From contig NZ_JXAG01000053.1 of NCBI RefSeq assembly GCF_000814905.1, forward strand, positions 38,160 to 102,159: 64,000 nt of DNA. The letters are read 5' to 3'. The DNA comes from Enterobacter sp. Bisph1. GTDB taxonomy: Bacteria; Pseudomonadota; Gammaproteobacteria; Enterobacterales; Enterobacteriaceae. The translations under genes were made by a program, and so were the position numbers. The notes under the pieces were generated by a model that ran no database searches, was not told the origin of the DNA, and was given only the letters and a program-made list of their open reading frames with translations. Positions 18,889 through 28,058 of this stretch are shown here, piece after piece; the first letter of the stretch is position 1; each line of letters begins with the position of its first letter.

Positions 18889-19734
18889 TTATCGCGCATC
18901 AACGACGCTACAGTTGATCACGCTGCCGTCGGGATAAGTCAGCTTAAAGCGCTGCCCGTTCACCGGAACGGCTTTATCGGACAGTGACAGCGAATAGCCG
19001 TTGGCTAACAGCTTTGTCGATTCATCAACTTCAAACTTGCGGGTATTAACGGTCCACGCCGGGTTCAATTTTTTACCGCGCCCGTTGATGCACTCGGCTT
19101 TGAGGGTATAAATCTCTTTGCGCGCGTCGACGGGATCCTTGCTATCAAATTGATCGAAAACATTGGGGGTTTTAGCCTGGCTATTTTTTGCAGCCGCTTC
19201 TGCCCGGCGTTTAGTCGGCTTACCTGTCGTCGCCGTCTGTAACTGATTTTTAAGCGTAGCGATCTGCTTATCTTTATCGCTTAGCTGCAGTTGCAGCGCG
19301 TCAGAGGAGTGATGCGCCACCGCGCCGCCAATGATATACGCCCCCGTGCACGCAACAATGCCCAGCACGAGCAGCCTGGTTATCCTGCCGCGCAACGCCC
19401 CCAGTTTTTGCCCCTGCTCCTGTGAAGTACGATGCCAGTGGCTCGCCTGTTCTTGCGCTTCGCGCAGCGCGGCCGGGTTACCTGCGGCGGCTTTTAAGGC
19501 GTTTTCCAGCTGCGCGTTCTTGCGCCGCTGCTGGTCAAATGCGCGTTTCAGTTCAGCATATTCCGCCTCCAGCACGGCACGCTCATCCGCCGTCCCCTTA
19601 CTCACTAAAAAGGCGTTTGGGTTTACGCCCTCGCTTTGCATGGTCGCAGCGGCCATTTTGAGCGCCTGCGCTGCCTCATTGGCGCTGGAATTATTCAGCG
19701 CTTTGCCAATCAACTTTTTTATCTTCTCCGTCAT
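18889..19734 (-). CDS. DUF2786 domain membrane protein
   Basis: This 281-residue protein starts with a helical DUF2786-like segment (residues about 3-40, KIKKLIGKALN then EAAQALKMAAATM). A charged coiled coil (about 45-105) follows, then one membrane helix (about 121-138, LLVLGIVACTGAYIIGG), a second short coiled coil and a C-terminal domain with two cysteines (ECING and NCSVVD). The helix lacks a signal cleavage site, so the C-terminal domain probably faces the periplasm. DUF2786 proteins have no agreed function. Its hairpin-bounded position next to mqo marks the right edge of the island. Confidence 0.65.
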   Translation of the reverse strand: MTEKIKKLIGKALNNSSANEAAQALKMAAATMQSEGVNPNAFLVSKGTADERAVLEAEYAELKRAFDQQRRKNAQLENALKAAAGNPAALREAQEQASHWHRTSQEQGQKLGALRGRITRLLVLGIVACTGAYIIGGAVAHHSSDALQLQLSDKDKQIATLKNQLQTATTGKPTKRRAEAAAKNSQAKTPNVFDQFDSKDPVDARKEIYTLKAECINGRGKKLNPAWTVNTRKFEVDESTKLLANGYSLSLSDKAVPVNGQRFKLTYPDGSVINCSVVDAR

Positions 19735-19792
19735 CTTCCTTCCCGGATGGACGTTTTTATCAGTAACCCATTGTAGTCAAAAGCGCAGGGAT

Positions 19793-19816
19793 AAAAAAAA
19801 CCGCAACCCAGCGGTT
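19793..19816 (-). terminator. mqo terminator
   Basis: On the minus strand a perfect six-pair stem (AACCGC/GCGGTT) is followed by a run of T. It lies about 27 bases beyond the mqo stop. Confidence 0.85.
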
Positions 19817-19842
19817 ACGGTTTTCAGTTAACAAGCAGGCAA

Positions 19843-21498
19843 TCAGAGGGCGATATCCGCCACCGTTTCGCCGTCGTTATGCGGCTGGGTAGTCGGTTTG
19901 CGCACCGGCGGGGTAACGTCCGCCACCAGTGATTCATCGCATTTAAGCCCGAGGATCTCGCTGGTGTAGCGCAGCTCCTCGTCGGCGGCTGCAATATTGC
20001 CGTTCAGCTCGGTGCCAAAAGAGGGGATGATCTGTTTCAGCTTCGTCTGCCAGGCCTCTGAGGCGAAGCGTTCAGGGAACACTTTTTCCATTAGTTCGAG
20101 CATAATCGGCGCGGCGGTCGAGGCACCAGGCGATGCGCCAAGCAGCGCGGCAATGGTGCCCTCTTTATCACTCACCACTTCGGTACCGAGGCGTAAAACG
20201 CCGCCCTTACCTGCCTCGCGTTTAATAATCTGCACGCGCTGGCCCGCCTGCCACAGACGCCAGTCCTCTTTCTGCGCCAGCGGATAATATTCGCGCAGGG
20301 CGTCAAAGCGGTCATCTTCATTTTGCAGCACCTGGTTAACGAGATATTTCACCAGGCTGAAATTGGTCATCCCGACGGTTAACATCGGCAAAATGTTCGA
20401 CGAGTTGGTCGAGCGCAGCAGATCCCACAGGGAGCCGTTTTTCAAAAAACGCGTCGAGAAGGTGGCGAAGGGACCAAACAGCAGTACGCGTTTGCCATCA
20501 ATAATGCGCGTATCAATATGCGGCACCGACATCGGCGGCGCGCCAACGGTCGCCTGACCGTAAACTTTTGCCAGGTGGTGATTGACCACCGCCGGGTTTT
20601 CCGCCACCAGAAATTGTCCACCCACGGGGAAACCGGCATAGTCCGCCGCTTCCGGAATACCGGAGGCTTGCAGCAGTTTCAGCGCCGCGCCGCCTGCGCC
20701 AATAAAGATAAATTTGGTTTTTATAACCTGCTCAGCACCGCTTTTCAGAGAGTGCAAGGTAACGTTCCAGCTGTTGTCCCCATTGCGCTTAAGCGCGCGC
20801 ACTTCGGTGCCGAGCTTGAGAGAGAAGTTCTCTTTTTTCTGCAACGAACCAATCATCTGCCGCGTCAGCTCACCGAAGTTCACATCGGTACCGATTTCAG
20901 TGCGGGTGGCGGCAACTTTTTGCCCACTGTCGCGCCCTTCCATTACCAGCGGTGCCCACGTTTTAATTTGTTCGGCATCTTCGGAGTAGCGCATACCGCG
21001 AAACAGGGAGCACTGCTGCAACGCTTTGTAGCGCGCACGCAGGAAGTTGACGTTGTCGTCGCCCCAGACGAGGCTCATATGCGGTACGGTATTGATAAAG
21101 GAGCGCGGTTCGCGCAGCACGCCGGTTTTCACCTGATGCGCCCAGAACTGGCGGGAGATACGAAAGGCTTCGTTGATTTCGATGGCTTTTTTGATACTGA
21201 CGGAGCCATCCGCGCTGCGCGGCGTGTAATTAAGCTCCATTAGCGCTGCATGCCCGGTACCGGCGTTATTCCAGCCGTTAGAGCTCTCTTCTGCCAGCGC
21301 ATCCAACCGTTCTACCATCGTTATCGACCAGTTGGGTTCGAGGTCCTGTAACCAGGTTCCCAGGGTGGCGCTCATGATCCCACCACCGATTAAAAGCACA
21401 TCTGTTTCCTGCTCGTTCGATGCGGACATTTTTGCTGCTTTTGAGACAGCATTAAGCCCGACAGCCATCGAAAACAGCCTGGCAGTCATTCTTTTCAT
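19843..21498 (-). CDS. mqo: Mqo, malate:quinone oxidoreductase
   Basis: This 551-residue membrane-associated FAD enzyme oxidises malate to oxaloacetate and passes electrons to quinone. It is an alternative to the soluble malate dehydrogenase of the TCA cycle. The FAD-binding motif [13 protein letters not shown] lies at residues about 35-47. The hydrophobic N-terminus (residues 5-20) is shared with the E. coli protein, whose length is 548. The C-terminus VADIAL is also conserved. It is divergent from the SulP gene, with about 270 bases of AT-rich sequence between the starts that holds both promoters. Confidence 0.96.
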   Translation of the reverse strand: MKRMTARLFSMAVGLNAVSKAAKMSASNEQETDVLLIGGGIMSATLGTWLQDLEPNWSITMVERLDALAEESSNGWNNAGTGHAALMELNYTPRSADGSVSIKKAIEINEAFRISRQFWAHQVKTGVLREPRSFINTVPHMSLVWGDDNVNFLRARYKALQQCSLFRGMRYSEDAEQIKTWAPLVMEGRDSGQKVAATRTEIGTDVNFGELTRQMIGSLQKKENFSLKLGTEVRALKRNGDNSWNVTLHSLKSGAEQVIKTKFIFIGAGGAALKLLQASGIPEAADYAGFPVGGQFLVAENPAVVNHHLAKVYGQATVGAPPMSVPHIDTRIIDGKRVLLFGPFATFSTRFLKNGSLWDLLRSTNSSNILPMLTVGMTNFSLVKYLVNQVLQNEDDRFDALREYYPLAQKEDWRLWQAGQRVQIIKREAGKGGVLRLGTEVVSDKEGTIAALLGASPGASTAAPIMLELMEKVFPERFASEAWQTKLKQIIPSFGTELNGNIAAADEELRYTSEILGLKCDESLVADVTPPVRKPTTQPHNDGETVADIAL

Positions 21499-21771
21499 GA
21501 TGATATTGCCTTACTTTTAGTGCTGCTTTATTCGCATTTATTGAGGGTCAAGTTGTTAACACCCTTAACGTAGCACTTACAAAGTGAGATTTAAATAATG
21601 TTTAAAGATTAAATTATCATTGTATAAATGTTACTAATAAGTTGATTTTTTGCATTAGTTTTAACGCTAATTTCTGGTCAGCGAACCGCAAAATCTGCTA
21701 TCATCCCCCGCTTTGTCGAACGCATGGATGGCGTTTGTCGTTATTTTGGCAACTCTCACCTGCGAATCTTT

Positions 21772-23007
21772 ATGACCGAAAAATCAATCCAGTCAGCAAA
21801 CCGGGTCGTTGACGTCCTGCGCTCCCCACAAGCCTTAACGCGTGAAGCACTGGCGGGTGTCATCACCGCGCTGGCGCTCATCCCGGAAGTGATCTCCTTT
21901 TCAGTGATTGCGGGCGTCGACCCAAAAGTCAGCCTGATAGCCTCGGTGGTGCTGTGTCTTGGCATGTCGTTACTCGGCGGCCGTCCGGCGATGGTCACTG
22001 CGGCAGCAGGGTCAGTCGCGTTGGTTATCGGTCCAATGGTTCATCAGCACGGCGTGGAATACATTTTGCCAGCGGTTTTACTGGCGGGGGTTATCCAGAT
22101 TGTGTTTGGTGTCACCGGTATGTCGCGGTTGATGCGCTTTATACCGCACGCGGTGATGACCGGATTTGTCAACGCGCTGGGGATTTTGATCTTCTTCGCC
22201 CAGGTTCCCCATTTCTGGCAAAAAGAGCCGCTGATCCTCGCCCTGTTCGCCTTGACCATTCTTATTGTGCTGTGGCTGCCGCGCTGGTTTAAAAGCATTC
22301 CCGCGCCGCTGGTAGCGATTGTGCTGCTGACCGCTTTTACCGTCTTTAGCGGGCAAAAACTGCCTGACGTAGGCGATGAGGGGTCCATGCAGGGCGGTTT
22401 GCCAGGTCTGACGCAGTGGCTGGTACCGTTTAATCTGCACACCTTAAGCATTATCTGGCCCTGCGCCCTGAGCATCGCCTTTGTCGGGCTGATGGAGTCT
22501 TTATTGACCGCCAAACTGGTTGATGACCTGACCCATACGCCGTCGCATAAAGGGCGGGAAAGCGCCGGGCTTGGCGTCGCTAATATTCTGGCGGGTTTTT
22601 ATGGTGGGATTGCCGGGTGCGCGATGATCGGCCAAACCATTGTTAACGTGGAGATGGGGAAAGGCCGTACGCGTATTTCGACGCTGGCCGCCGCGCTGGT
22701 ATTGCTGCTGCTGGTGACCGCGTTAAGCGAGGTGATGGCGCAAATCCCGATGGTGGTGCTGGCGGGGATTATGGCGATTGTCGCCTTCAAGACCTTTAAC
22801 TGGGGCAGTATAAAGCCCGCTACGCTGAAACATGCGCCGGTTGCCGAAACGCTGGTGATGCTGGTTACCGTCATTGCCACCGTCGGCACCGGCAACCTGG
22901 CGATCGGCGTGGTCGCCGGGCTGGTTACTCTGGCGATAACGCCGCCGGCGCTGCGGGAAAAGTCGCTGTTTAAAGCAAAAAAATCGTCGCCAGTCCAAGA
23001 AAAATAA
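21772..23007 (+). CDS. SulP family anion transporter (short, without STAS domain)
   Basis: This 411-residue inner-membrane protein has about 10-12 hydrophobic helices and SulP features such as the early LAGVITALALIPEVISFS segment and the GG-AM-GQTIVN loop. It lacks the C-terminal STAS domain that many SulP proteins have. Substrates in the family include sulfate, bicarbonate and organic anions, and nothing here specifies one. The start at 21772 gives a normal N-terminus. An in-frame ATG at 21724 would add 16 unlikely residues. Neither has a good ribosome site. Its 3' end overlaps the converging mgtE gene by 38 bases. Confidence 0.85.
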   Translation: MTEKSIQSANRVVDVLRSPQALTREALAGVITALALIPEVISFSVIAGVDPKVSLIASVVLCLGMSLLGGRPAMVTAAAGSVALVIGPMVHQHGVEYILPAVLLAGVIQIVFGVTGMSRLMRFIPHAVMTGFVNALGILIFFAQVPHFWQKEPLILALFALTILIVLWLPRWFKSIPAPLVAIVLLTAFTVFSGQKLPDVGDEGSMQGGLPGLTQWLVPFNLHTLSIIWPCALSIAFVGLMESLLTAKLVDDLTHTPSHKGRESAGLGVANILAGFYGGIAGCAMIGQTIVNVEMGKGRTRISTLAAALVLLLLVTALSEVMAQIPMVVLAGIMAIVAFKTFNWGSIKPATLKHAPVAETLVMLVTVIATVGTGNLAIGVVAGLVTLAITPPALREKSLFKAKKSSPVQEK

Positions 23008-24406
23008 AGAAGCCGCCGGTGTCGGTGATGGCGGTGATCATCACGCTGGCACCGACCGCCGGGTCGCGCCCCAGCCGGGTCATGATCATCGGGATTAATA
23101 CCCCCATCAGCGCCGCCATCAGCAAGTTCAGCACCATGGCCAGCGTCATCACGCCGCCGAGTGCCGCATCGTTATACAGCCACCAGGTGATAAGGCCCAT
23201 AATGCCGCCCCACACCAGCCCGTTGATCAGCGCCACGCCCATCTCACGCAGAATCAAAAAAGAGAAGTTGCCCGGCTGAATATTCTGCAGCGCCAGCGCG
23301 CGCACGATCATGGTGATGGTTTGATTCCCGGTGTTACCGCCGATCCCGGCGACAATCGGCATCAACGACGCCAGCGCCACCAGCTGTGAAATGGTATGTT
23401 CAAAACCGTCGATCACCCTGGAGGCGATAAAGGCGGTGCACAGATTGGTCGCCAGCCAGACCCAACGGTTTTTCACCGCTTTGGTCACCGGGGCAAACAC
23501 ATCCTCTTCAGCGCTTAAACCGCCCATCTGACGCAGATCGTTATCGGTCTCTTCATACAGCACATCGACAATTTCGTCGACGGTCAACCGCCCCATCAGC
23601 ATGCCGTTTTCATCCACCACCGCGGCGCTGAGCAGGTTGTCGCGCTCAAAAGTACGCGCCACTTTTTCCGCATCGTCTTCCGGGGAAAAGGTGACAGGAT
23701 CCGCATCCATCACTTCACTTACGCGCCGTCCGGCGGTATTGAGCAGAATGGTTTGCAGCGCCAGCTCGCCAACCAGCCGGTTATCACGGCCAATAACAAA
23801 GATTTTATCGGTGTTCTCCGGCATCTTGCCAAGACGGCGCAGATAGCGCTGCACCGCGGCCAGGGTTGCCTCGGAGCGTACGGAGATGACTTCAAAGGCC
23901 ATAATCGCGCCGACGCAGTTTTTGCTATAGCGCATCACCTGACGTACGCGGGCACGTTCCGTTGGCGGCAGCGTCGCCATCAGCCGTCCGGTGAGATTTC
24001 GCGGCAGATGCTGCACCAGCCAGATCTGCTCATCGATATCCAGCGTCTGCAGCGCATCCAGCAGCGCGCGGTCGCTCATCTCATCAATCAGGTCATCCCA
24101 GACGTTTTCCGAGGCTTCAAGCAGCACTTTCCCGCGCTTATCATCATCAATAAGGCGCCACAGCGCATGGCGCTCCTCTACCGGCAGCGCTTCAAGGGTA
24201 TCGGCTAAATCCGGCGGCGGCAGGTGCGAGACCAGCACCTTCACTTCCGCGAGATCGTGCTCAAGTTCGGCGCTGTCGACCTGCTCGACAAGGGTTAACT
24301 CGCCAAGCAGCGCGGCGGTAAGGGGTTTATGAGTGATCAGCAGCCAAATGAGCCGTGCACGCTCTTCGTCGCGCAGTTTGACGCTGTTCTTTTTAATCAC
24401 TGACAT
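22970..24406 (-). CDS. mgtE: MgtE magnesium transporter
   Basis: This 478-residue MgtE homologue has a cytoplasmic N-domain (residues about 30-140), a pair of CBS domains (about 145-265) and five C-terminal membrane helices (about 300-478) with the GIGGNTGNQ pore segment. In the family it is a Mg2+-gated homodimeric channel, in which the N and CBS domains bind Mg2+ and close the pore at high magnesium. No M-box-like leader is evident upstream. E. coli K-12 lacks this gene and has CorA and MgtA instead. It lies downstream of yojI on the same strand, about 150 bases away. Confidence 0.92.
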   Translation of the reverse strand: MSVIKKNSVKLRDEERARLIWLLITHKPLTAALLGELTLVEQVDSAELEHDLAEVKVLVSHLPPPDLADTLEALPVEERHALWRLIDDDKRGKVLLEASENVWDDLIDEMSDRALLDALQTLDIDEQIWLVQHLPRNLTGRLMATLPPTERARVRQVMRYSKNCVGAIMAFEVISVRSEATLAAVQRYLRRLGKMPENTDKIFVIGRDNRLVGELALQTILLNTAGRRVSEVMDADPVTFSPEDDAEKVARTFERDNLLSAAVVDENGMLMGRLTVDEIVDVLYEETDNDLRQMGGLSAEEDVFAPVTKAVKNRWVWLATNLCTAFIASRVIDGFEHTISQLVALASLMPIVAGIGGNTGNQTITMIVRALALQNIQPGNFSFLILREMGVALINGLVWGGIMGLITWWLYNDAALGGVMTLAMVLNLLMAALMGVLIPMIMTRLGRDPAVGASVMITAITDTGGFFIFLGLATIFLL

Positions 24407-24555
24407 GGGTCGATCCCTGAATGTGGCAAAACGCTTTGAAGCCAGAGCGGAGGAGCCTTAAGCATAGCGGGAGGTTGTGTAAAAAATAATAAACAGCGGT
24501 GGCGTTTGGCGAAAAAATCGGCAAGCGCCGCCGGTTGAATAAAGCGGAAATCAGA

Positions 24556-26199
24556 TCAGGCGGTGCGGGCTACCGCATCACGGGAAGCCAGCGCGCGCTC
24601 TTCCCCCACCAGTTCGCTCAGCTTGCCGTTACGCATCTCCAGCAGGCGATCGGCATGCACGAAGTAGTGGTCGTCGTGGCTGATGGCAAAAATGGTTTTG
24701 CCCATCTGCTGCATCAGCGGCAACAGTACCTGGTAGAACTCACGGCGGAAGTGGGGATCCTGATCCGCCGCCCACTCATCCAGCAACAAAATATCGCGCT
24801 CTTCCGCCAGTGCCAGCAGCAACGCGACGCGTTTTTTCTGCCCTTTCGACAGCTTCAGATTGAGGATCTTGCCCTCCTTCAGCTCCAGCTTGTGCGACAT
24901 TTTCAACTGCATAAGCCACTTCTCCACCAGCACCGGAGACGCCGGTTTGCCCTGCGGCCCTAACAGTTCGTCAAACAGCCAGACATCGGTAAACACCGCC
25001 GAAAAGAGTTGGCGATAATCTTCCGGTTTATCCTGCGCCAGCGGTTTACCGTCCAGCAGGATCTGGCCCGAAACCGGCTGATACAGACCGGTAAGCAACA
25101 TGGCTAACGTCGATTTGCCGCTGCCGTTACCGCCAATCAGAAACACCAGTTCGCCACGCTTCAACGTCATATTGACAGGACCGATGGCAAAATCGTTGTC
25201 CTGGTATTTAAAGGTTACCTCACGCAGTTCCAGAGTTTGCCAGTTCGGCAAAGCTTGCGGGCGCGGAAACGCCGCTTTATAGGGCGCCAGCGCAAACTGT
25301 TTCAGTTTTCTGAATGCGACCTGCGCACTAAGCAGCGTGGGTAAAGCCCCTACCGCTGAGAGCAGCGGCGTGCGCAAGAAGAGCAGCGTCAGCGAGTAGG
25401 TAGCGGCAACGTTGGTATCTGCCCAGCCGAGGCTGTTTGCCATCCAGAACACCAGACCGATAGCACCCAGCATCATGATGTTCGACCAGTTCACCGCGCT
25501 TAAATGGAACGTGTCGGCGCGGATAATATGGTGGCGATACTCGCGCGCATCCGGCAGGTACATCTGCTCAAAGATGTGCTCTGCGCGTTCGCGGTTGAGA
25601 TTCAACTCTTTACGCCCTTCGAGCACGGTCTGGAAATCGTTATATAACTTGTCTTCTGTTTCGCGCAGCGTCGCCATATGTTTGTACACCCGTGAAACCA
25701 GCACAAACCCGCCCCAAATGGTCAGCACCATCCACAGCGCGGTGATCAGCAGCATCTTGCCCGAAAGGGTGGCGAGGTAAATGGCGGACCCTAGCGTCAA
25801 AATGATCCCCTGCACCAGCTCCGGCAGGCGGACAAAGGCGATAGTGATATTGCGCACATCGCTGGTCAGCCCGGCCAGCAGCGAGGCGCTGCCCAGCTGT
25901 TCGATTCGTTCGACGGGCGTGTCGAGGAGGCGCTTGATAAATTCGCTACGCAGACGAAAGACAAAATGGTGACCGAGGGTCGTCAGCGCCAGCTGTGAAC
26001 CCAGCGTGACCGCCATCAGCAGCAGCAACAGACCGAGAAACTCCGGCAACACCGTCAATGACATATCGACGGTTTCAATCAGCCGCTGGTTAATAAACGC
26101 AATCAGGCCGATACCAAAGGCGGCGCTGGCAAGGCTAAGCGCCAGTACACCGACGAAGGGCCAGCGATACTGACGCCAGACAAGAATGAGCAATTCCAT
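24556..26199 (-). CDS. yojI: YojI, ABC exporter (microcin J25 efflux type)
   Basis: This 547-residue half-transporter has an N-terminal membrane domain of six helices (residues about 1-300) fused to an ABC ATPase. The ATPase shows Walker [10 protein letters not shown] and Walker [15 protein letters not shown]. The signature position reads LSKGQKKR instead of LSGGQ, a feature of the PvdE/YojI/SyrD subfamily. E. coli YojI, of equal length, exports microcin J25 with TolC. It is 67 bases downstream of alkB and on the same strand. Confidence 0.94.
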   Translation of the reverse strand: MELLILVWRQYRWPFVGVLALSLASAAFGIGLIAFINQRLIETVDMSLTVLPEFLGLLLLLMAVTLGSQLALTTLGHHFVFRLRSEFIKRLLDTPVERIEQLGSASLLAGLTSDVRNITIAFVRLPELVQGIILTLGSAIYLATLSGKMLLITALWMVLTIWGGFVLVSRVYKHMATLRETEDKLYNDFQTVLEGRKELNLNRERAEHIFEQMYLPDAREYRHHIIRADTFHLSAVNWSNIMMLGAIGLVFWMANSLGWADTNVAATYSLTLLFLRTPLLSAVGALPTLLSAQVAFRKLKQFALAPYKAAFPRPQALPNWQTLELREVTFKYQDNDFAIGPVNMTLKRGELVFLIGGNGSGKSTLAMLLTGLYQPVSGQILLDGKPLAQDKPEDYRQLFSAVFTDVWLFDELLGPQGKPASPVLVEKWLMQLKMSHKLELKEGKILNLKLSKGQKKRVALLLALAEERDILLLDEWAADQDPHFRREFYQVLLPLMQQMGKTIFAISHDDHYFVHADRLLEMRNGKLSELVGEERALASRDAVARTA

Positions 26200-26266
26200 A
26201 ACAAAACCCGGTCAACAAAATCAGCCAGCAGTTTAAACGGCTAAGGGTTTTCATCAAGAATAATTC

Positions 26267-26923
26267 TTATTTTTGTTCGCTATTACCCGCCTGGCGGAAC
26301 GTCAGGTTGTAACGGCACTCGCCCGTAAGCGGGTGATAGCCGTTTTTCAGCGGTGCGATGCCGTGGTAAAACAGCCGCGATTCACCGCCCCAAACCACGA
26401 TATCACCGTGTTCCAGCAGCAAACGTTTGAGGGGATCGCTGCGTTTCAGGCCGCCAAACTGAAAAATGGCCGGCAGACCCAGCGACACCGAGACAATCGG
26501 CGCGCGCAGATCCGGTTCATCTTTATCCTGATGCAAAGACAATTTCGCGCCGGGCGCGTAGCGGTTGATAAGACATGCGTCGGGGCGGAAATCCGGGTAG
26601 CCCGCGGCTTCACTGGCCAGCTGACACAGGGCTGAAAAGACCGTCGGCATCGCAGGCCACGGCTGCTGCGTTAAGGGATCGACCGGGTCATACAGATAAC
26701 CGCGGCGATCGGTGGTCCAGCCGAGGTGCCCGCAATTGGTCATCGCCACCGACATAGTATAGCCGCCGGGCGTCACCATATGGCGCAGCGGCGACTGGCT
26801 CACCACCTGCGCAATGGCATTCATCAATGCGTTATCCTGCGCTAAGGCAAAGCGCCGCAAGATAACGGCCCCCGGCGCAAGCGGCTCTTGCCAGGGTTGT
26901 TCACCGCTAAACAGATCGAGCAT
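26267..26923 (-). CDS. alkB: AlkB, DNA/RNA oxidative demethylase
   Basis: This 218-residue Fe(II)/2-oxoglutarate dioxygenase directly reverses 1-methyladenine and 3-methylcytosine damage. The iron ligands are His131 and Asp133 in LHQDKDE and the later histidine in FYHGI. The 2-oxoglutarate-binding arginines are in RYNLTFR. The gene overlaps the ada stop by one base (TAATG), so it is translated with ada from the Ada-controlled promoter upstream. Confidence 0.97.
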   Translation of the reverse strand: MLDLFSGEQPWQEPLAPGAVILRRFALAQDNALMNAIAQVVSQSPLRHMVTPGGYTMSVAMTNCGHLGWTTDRRGYLYDPVDPLTQQPWPAMPTVFSALCQLASEAAGYPDFRPDACLINRYAPGAKLSLHQDKDEPDLRAPIVSVSLGLPAIFQFGGLKRSDPLKRLLLEHGDIVVWGGESRLFYHGIAPLKNGYHPLTGECRYNLTFRQAGNSEQK

Positions 26924-27984
26924 TAGGTCTCCTCTTTATGGCGTTCTCGTTGTAGCAGCTGCGCTTTACGCGCCGTGCCCCAGCGATAGCCGGATAGCGC
27001 GCCATCGCTGCGTACTACCCGGTGGCAAGGGATGACAATCGCCAGCTTGTTGGCGGCGCATGCGCTGGCGACCGCCCGCACGGCTTGTGGTTTACCCAGC
27101 CGGTTGGCCAGCGCCTGATAACTCACTGTTTCACCCGCCGGCACTTCACGCAGCGCCTGCCAGACCTGTAACTGGAATGCGGTACCGCGCAGATCCAGCG
27201 GCAGCGTAAACGGGGCATCGTCATGATCGAGCCGTGCGATAACCTGGGCCACGCGCTGGCTGAACGCTGCACTGCCCTGCGCGGGCCGGGCGCGCGGGAA
27301 GGTTGAGCGCAGTTCGCTAAGCAGTTGTTCATCGCTGTCGGCCAGCAGAATGGCGCAGATCCCCCGTTCGCTCTCAGCCACCAGGCAGCGGCCAAGGGAA
27401 CAGTCGCTCAACGTGTAGCTGATATCCGCCGCATCGCCGCCGCGACGAAACTGCTGCGCCGTCATGCCCAGCGATGCGTCCGCCTGGCGATAAAAACTGC
27501 TGCTATCGGGAAAACCCGCCGCCAGAACCGCGTCGGTCACGGTATCGCTGGTTGCCAGCGCGTTGCGCAGGCGTCGGGCGCGCCAGGCCTGCTGCCAGGC
27601 TTTTGGCGTCATGCCGGTGACGGATTTAAATAGCCGATGAAAATGGTAAGGGCTGAGCGCCACTTCACTGGCCAGTTGTTCAAGGGAAATCGGCGCGTCC
27701 TGTTCCAGTAAACGGCAGGCTGTCGCCACTTTATCGAGGCGCTGCTGCTGCGGGTGCGCTTTATCCGGCTGGCAGCGTTTGCAGGGGCGAAACCCCGCGT
27801 CCAGGGCGCTCTGGATATCAGGGAAAAAACGCACATTCTGGCGCAGCGCATGGCGCGCCGTGCAGGAGGGTCGGCAGAAAATACCGGTGGTTAACACGGC
27901 AAAGACAAACTGACCGTCGGCGTGCGCATCACGCGCTAAAACCTGCTGCCAGCGCTGTTCATCTAATAAAGTGGTGTCGTTCAT
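26923..27984 (-). CDS. ada: Ada, methylphosphotriester/O6-methylguanine-DNA methyltransferase and activator
   Basis: This 353-residue protein has three parts. The N-Ada zinc domain carries Cys37, Cys41, Cys68 and Cys71 and accepts methyl groups from phosphotriesters. An AraC-type helix-turn-helix follows. The C-terminal O6-alkylguanine transferase has its acceptor cysteine in IPCHRVV. Methylated Ada activates its own promoter and alkB. The start at 27984 has AGGAG seven bases upstream. An ATG 63 bases upstream lacks a ribosome site and would fall in the promoter. An Ada box lies about 57 bases upstream. Confidence 0.96.
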   Translation of the reverse strand: MNDTTLLDEQRWQQVLARDAHADGQFVFAVLTTGIFCRPSCTARHALRQNVRFFPDIQSALDAGFRPCKRCQPDKAHPQQQRLDKVATACRLLEQDAPISLEQLASEVALSPYHFHRLFKSVTGMTPKAWQQAWRARRLRNALATSDTVTDAVLAAGFPDSSSFYRQADASLGMTAQQFRRGGDAADISYTLSDCSLGRCLVAESERGICAILLADSDEQLLSELRSTFPRARPAQGSAAFSQRVAQVIARLDHDDAPFTLPLDLRGTAFQLQVWQALREVPAGETVSYQALANRLGKPQAVRAVASACAANKLAIVIPCHRVVRSDGALSGYRWGTARKAQLLQRERHKEET

Positions 27985-28040
27985 GTCAGGCTCCTTATCT
28001 AAGCTTAGCCTCACTGTGCCTCTCTGGTCATCTTCAGGCA

Positions 28041-28058
28041 CCCGCAATCTTGCGCTTT
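28041..28058 (-). promoter_or_regulatory. Ada box of the ada-alkB promoter
   Basis: Read on the minus strand the sequence is AAAGCGCAAGATTGCGGG. It contains the AAAGCGCA element that methylated Ada binds in E. coli, at a comparable distance from the ada start. The element overlaps the apbE stop codon. Confidence 0.8.

Noticed and set aside
15814..19842. Prophage or integrative element
   Set aside because: No integrase, transposase, phage structural gene or flanking direct repeat is visible. Only an accessory island can be supported.
24407..24555. Magnesium-sensing M-box riboswitch ahead of mgtE
   Set aside because: The gap is only about 150 bases and shows no multi-stem leader or terminator before the mgtE start.
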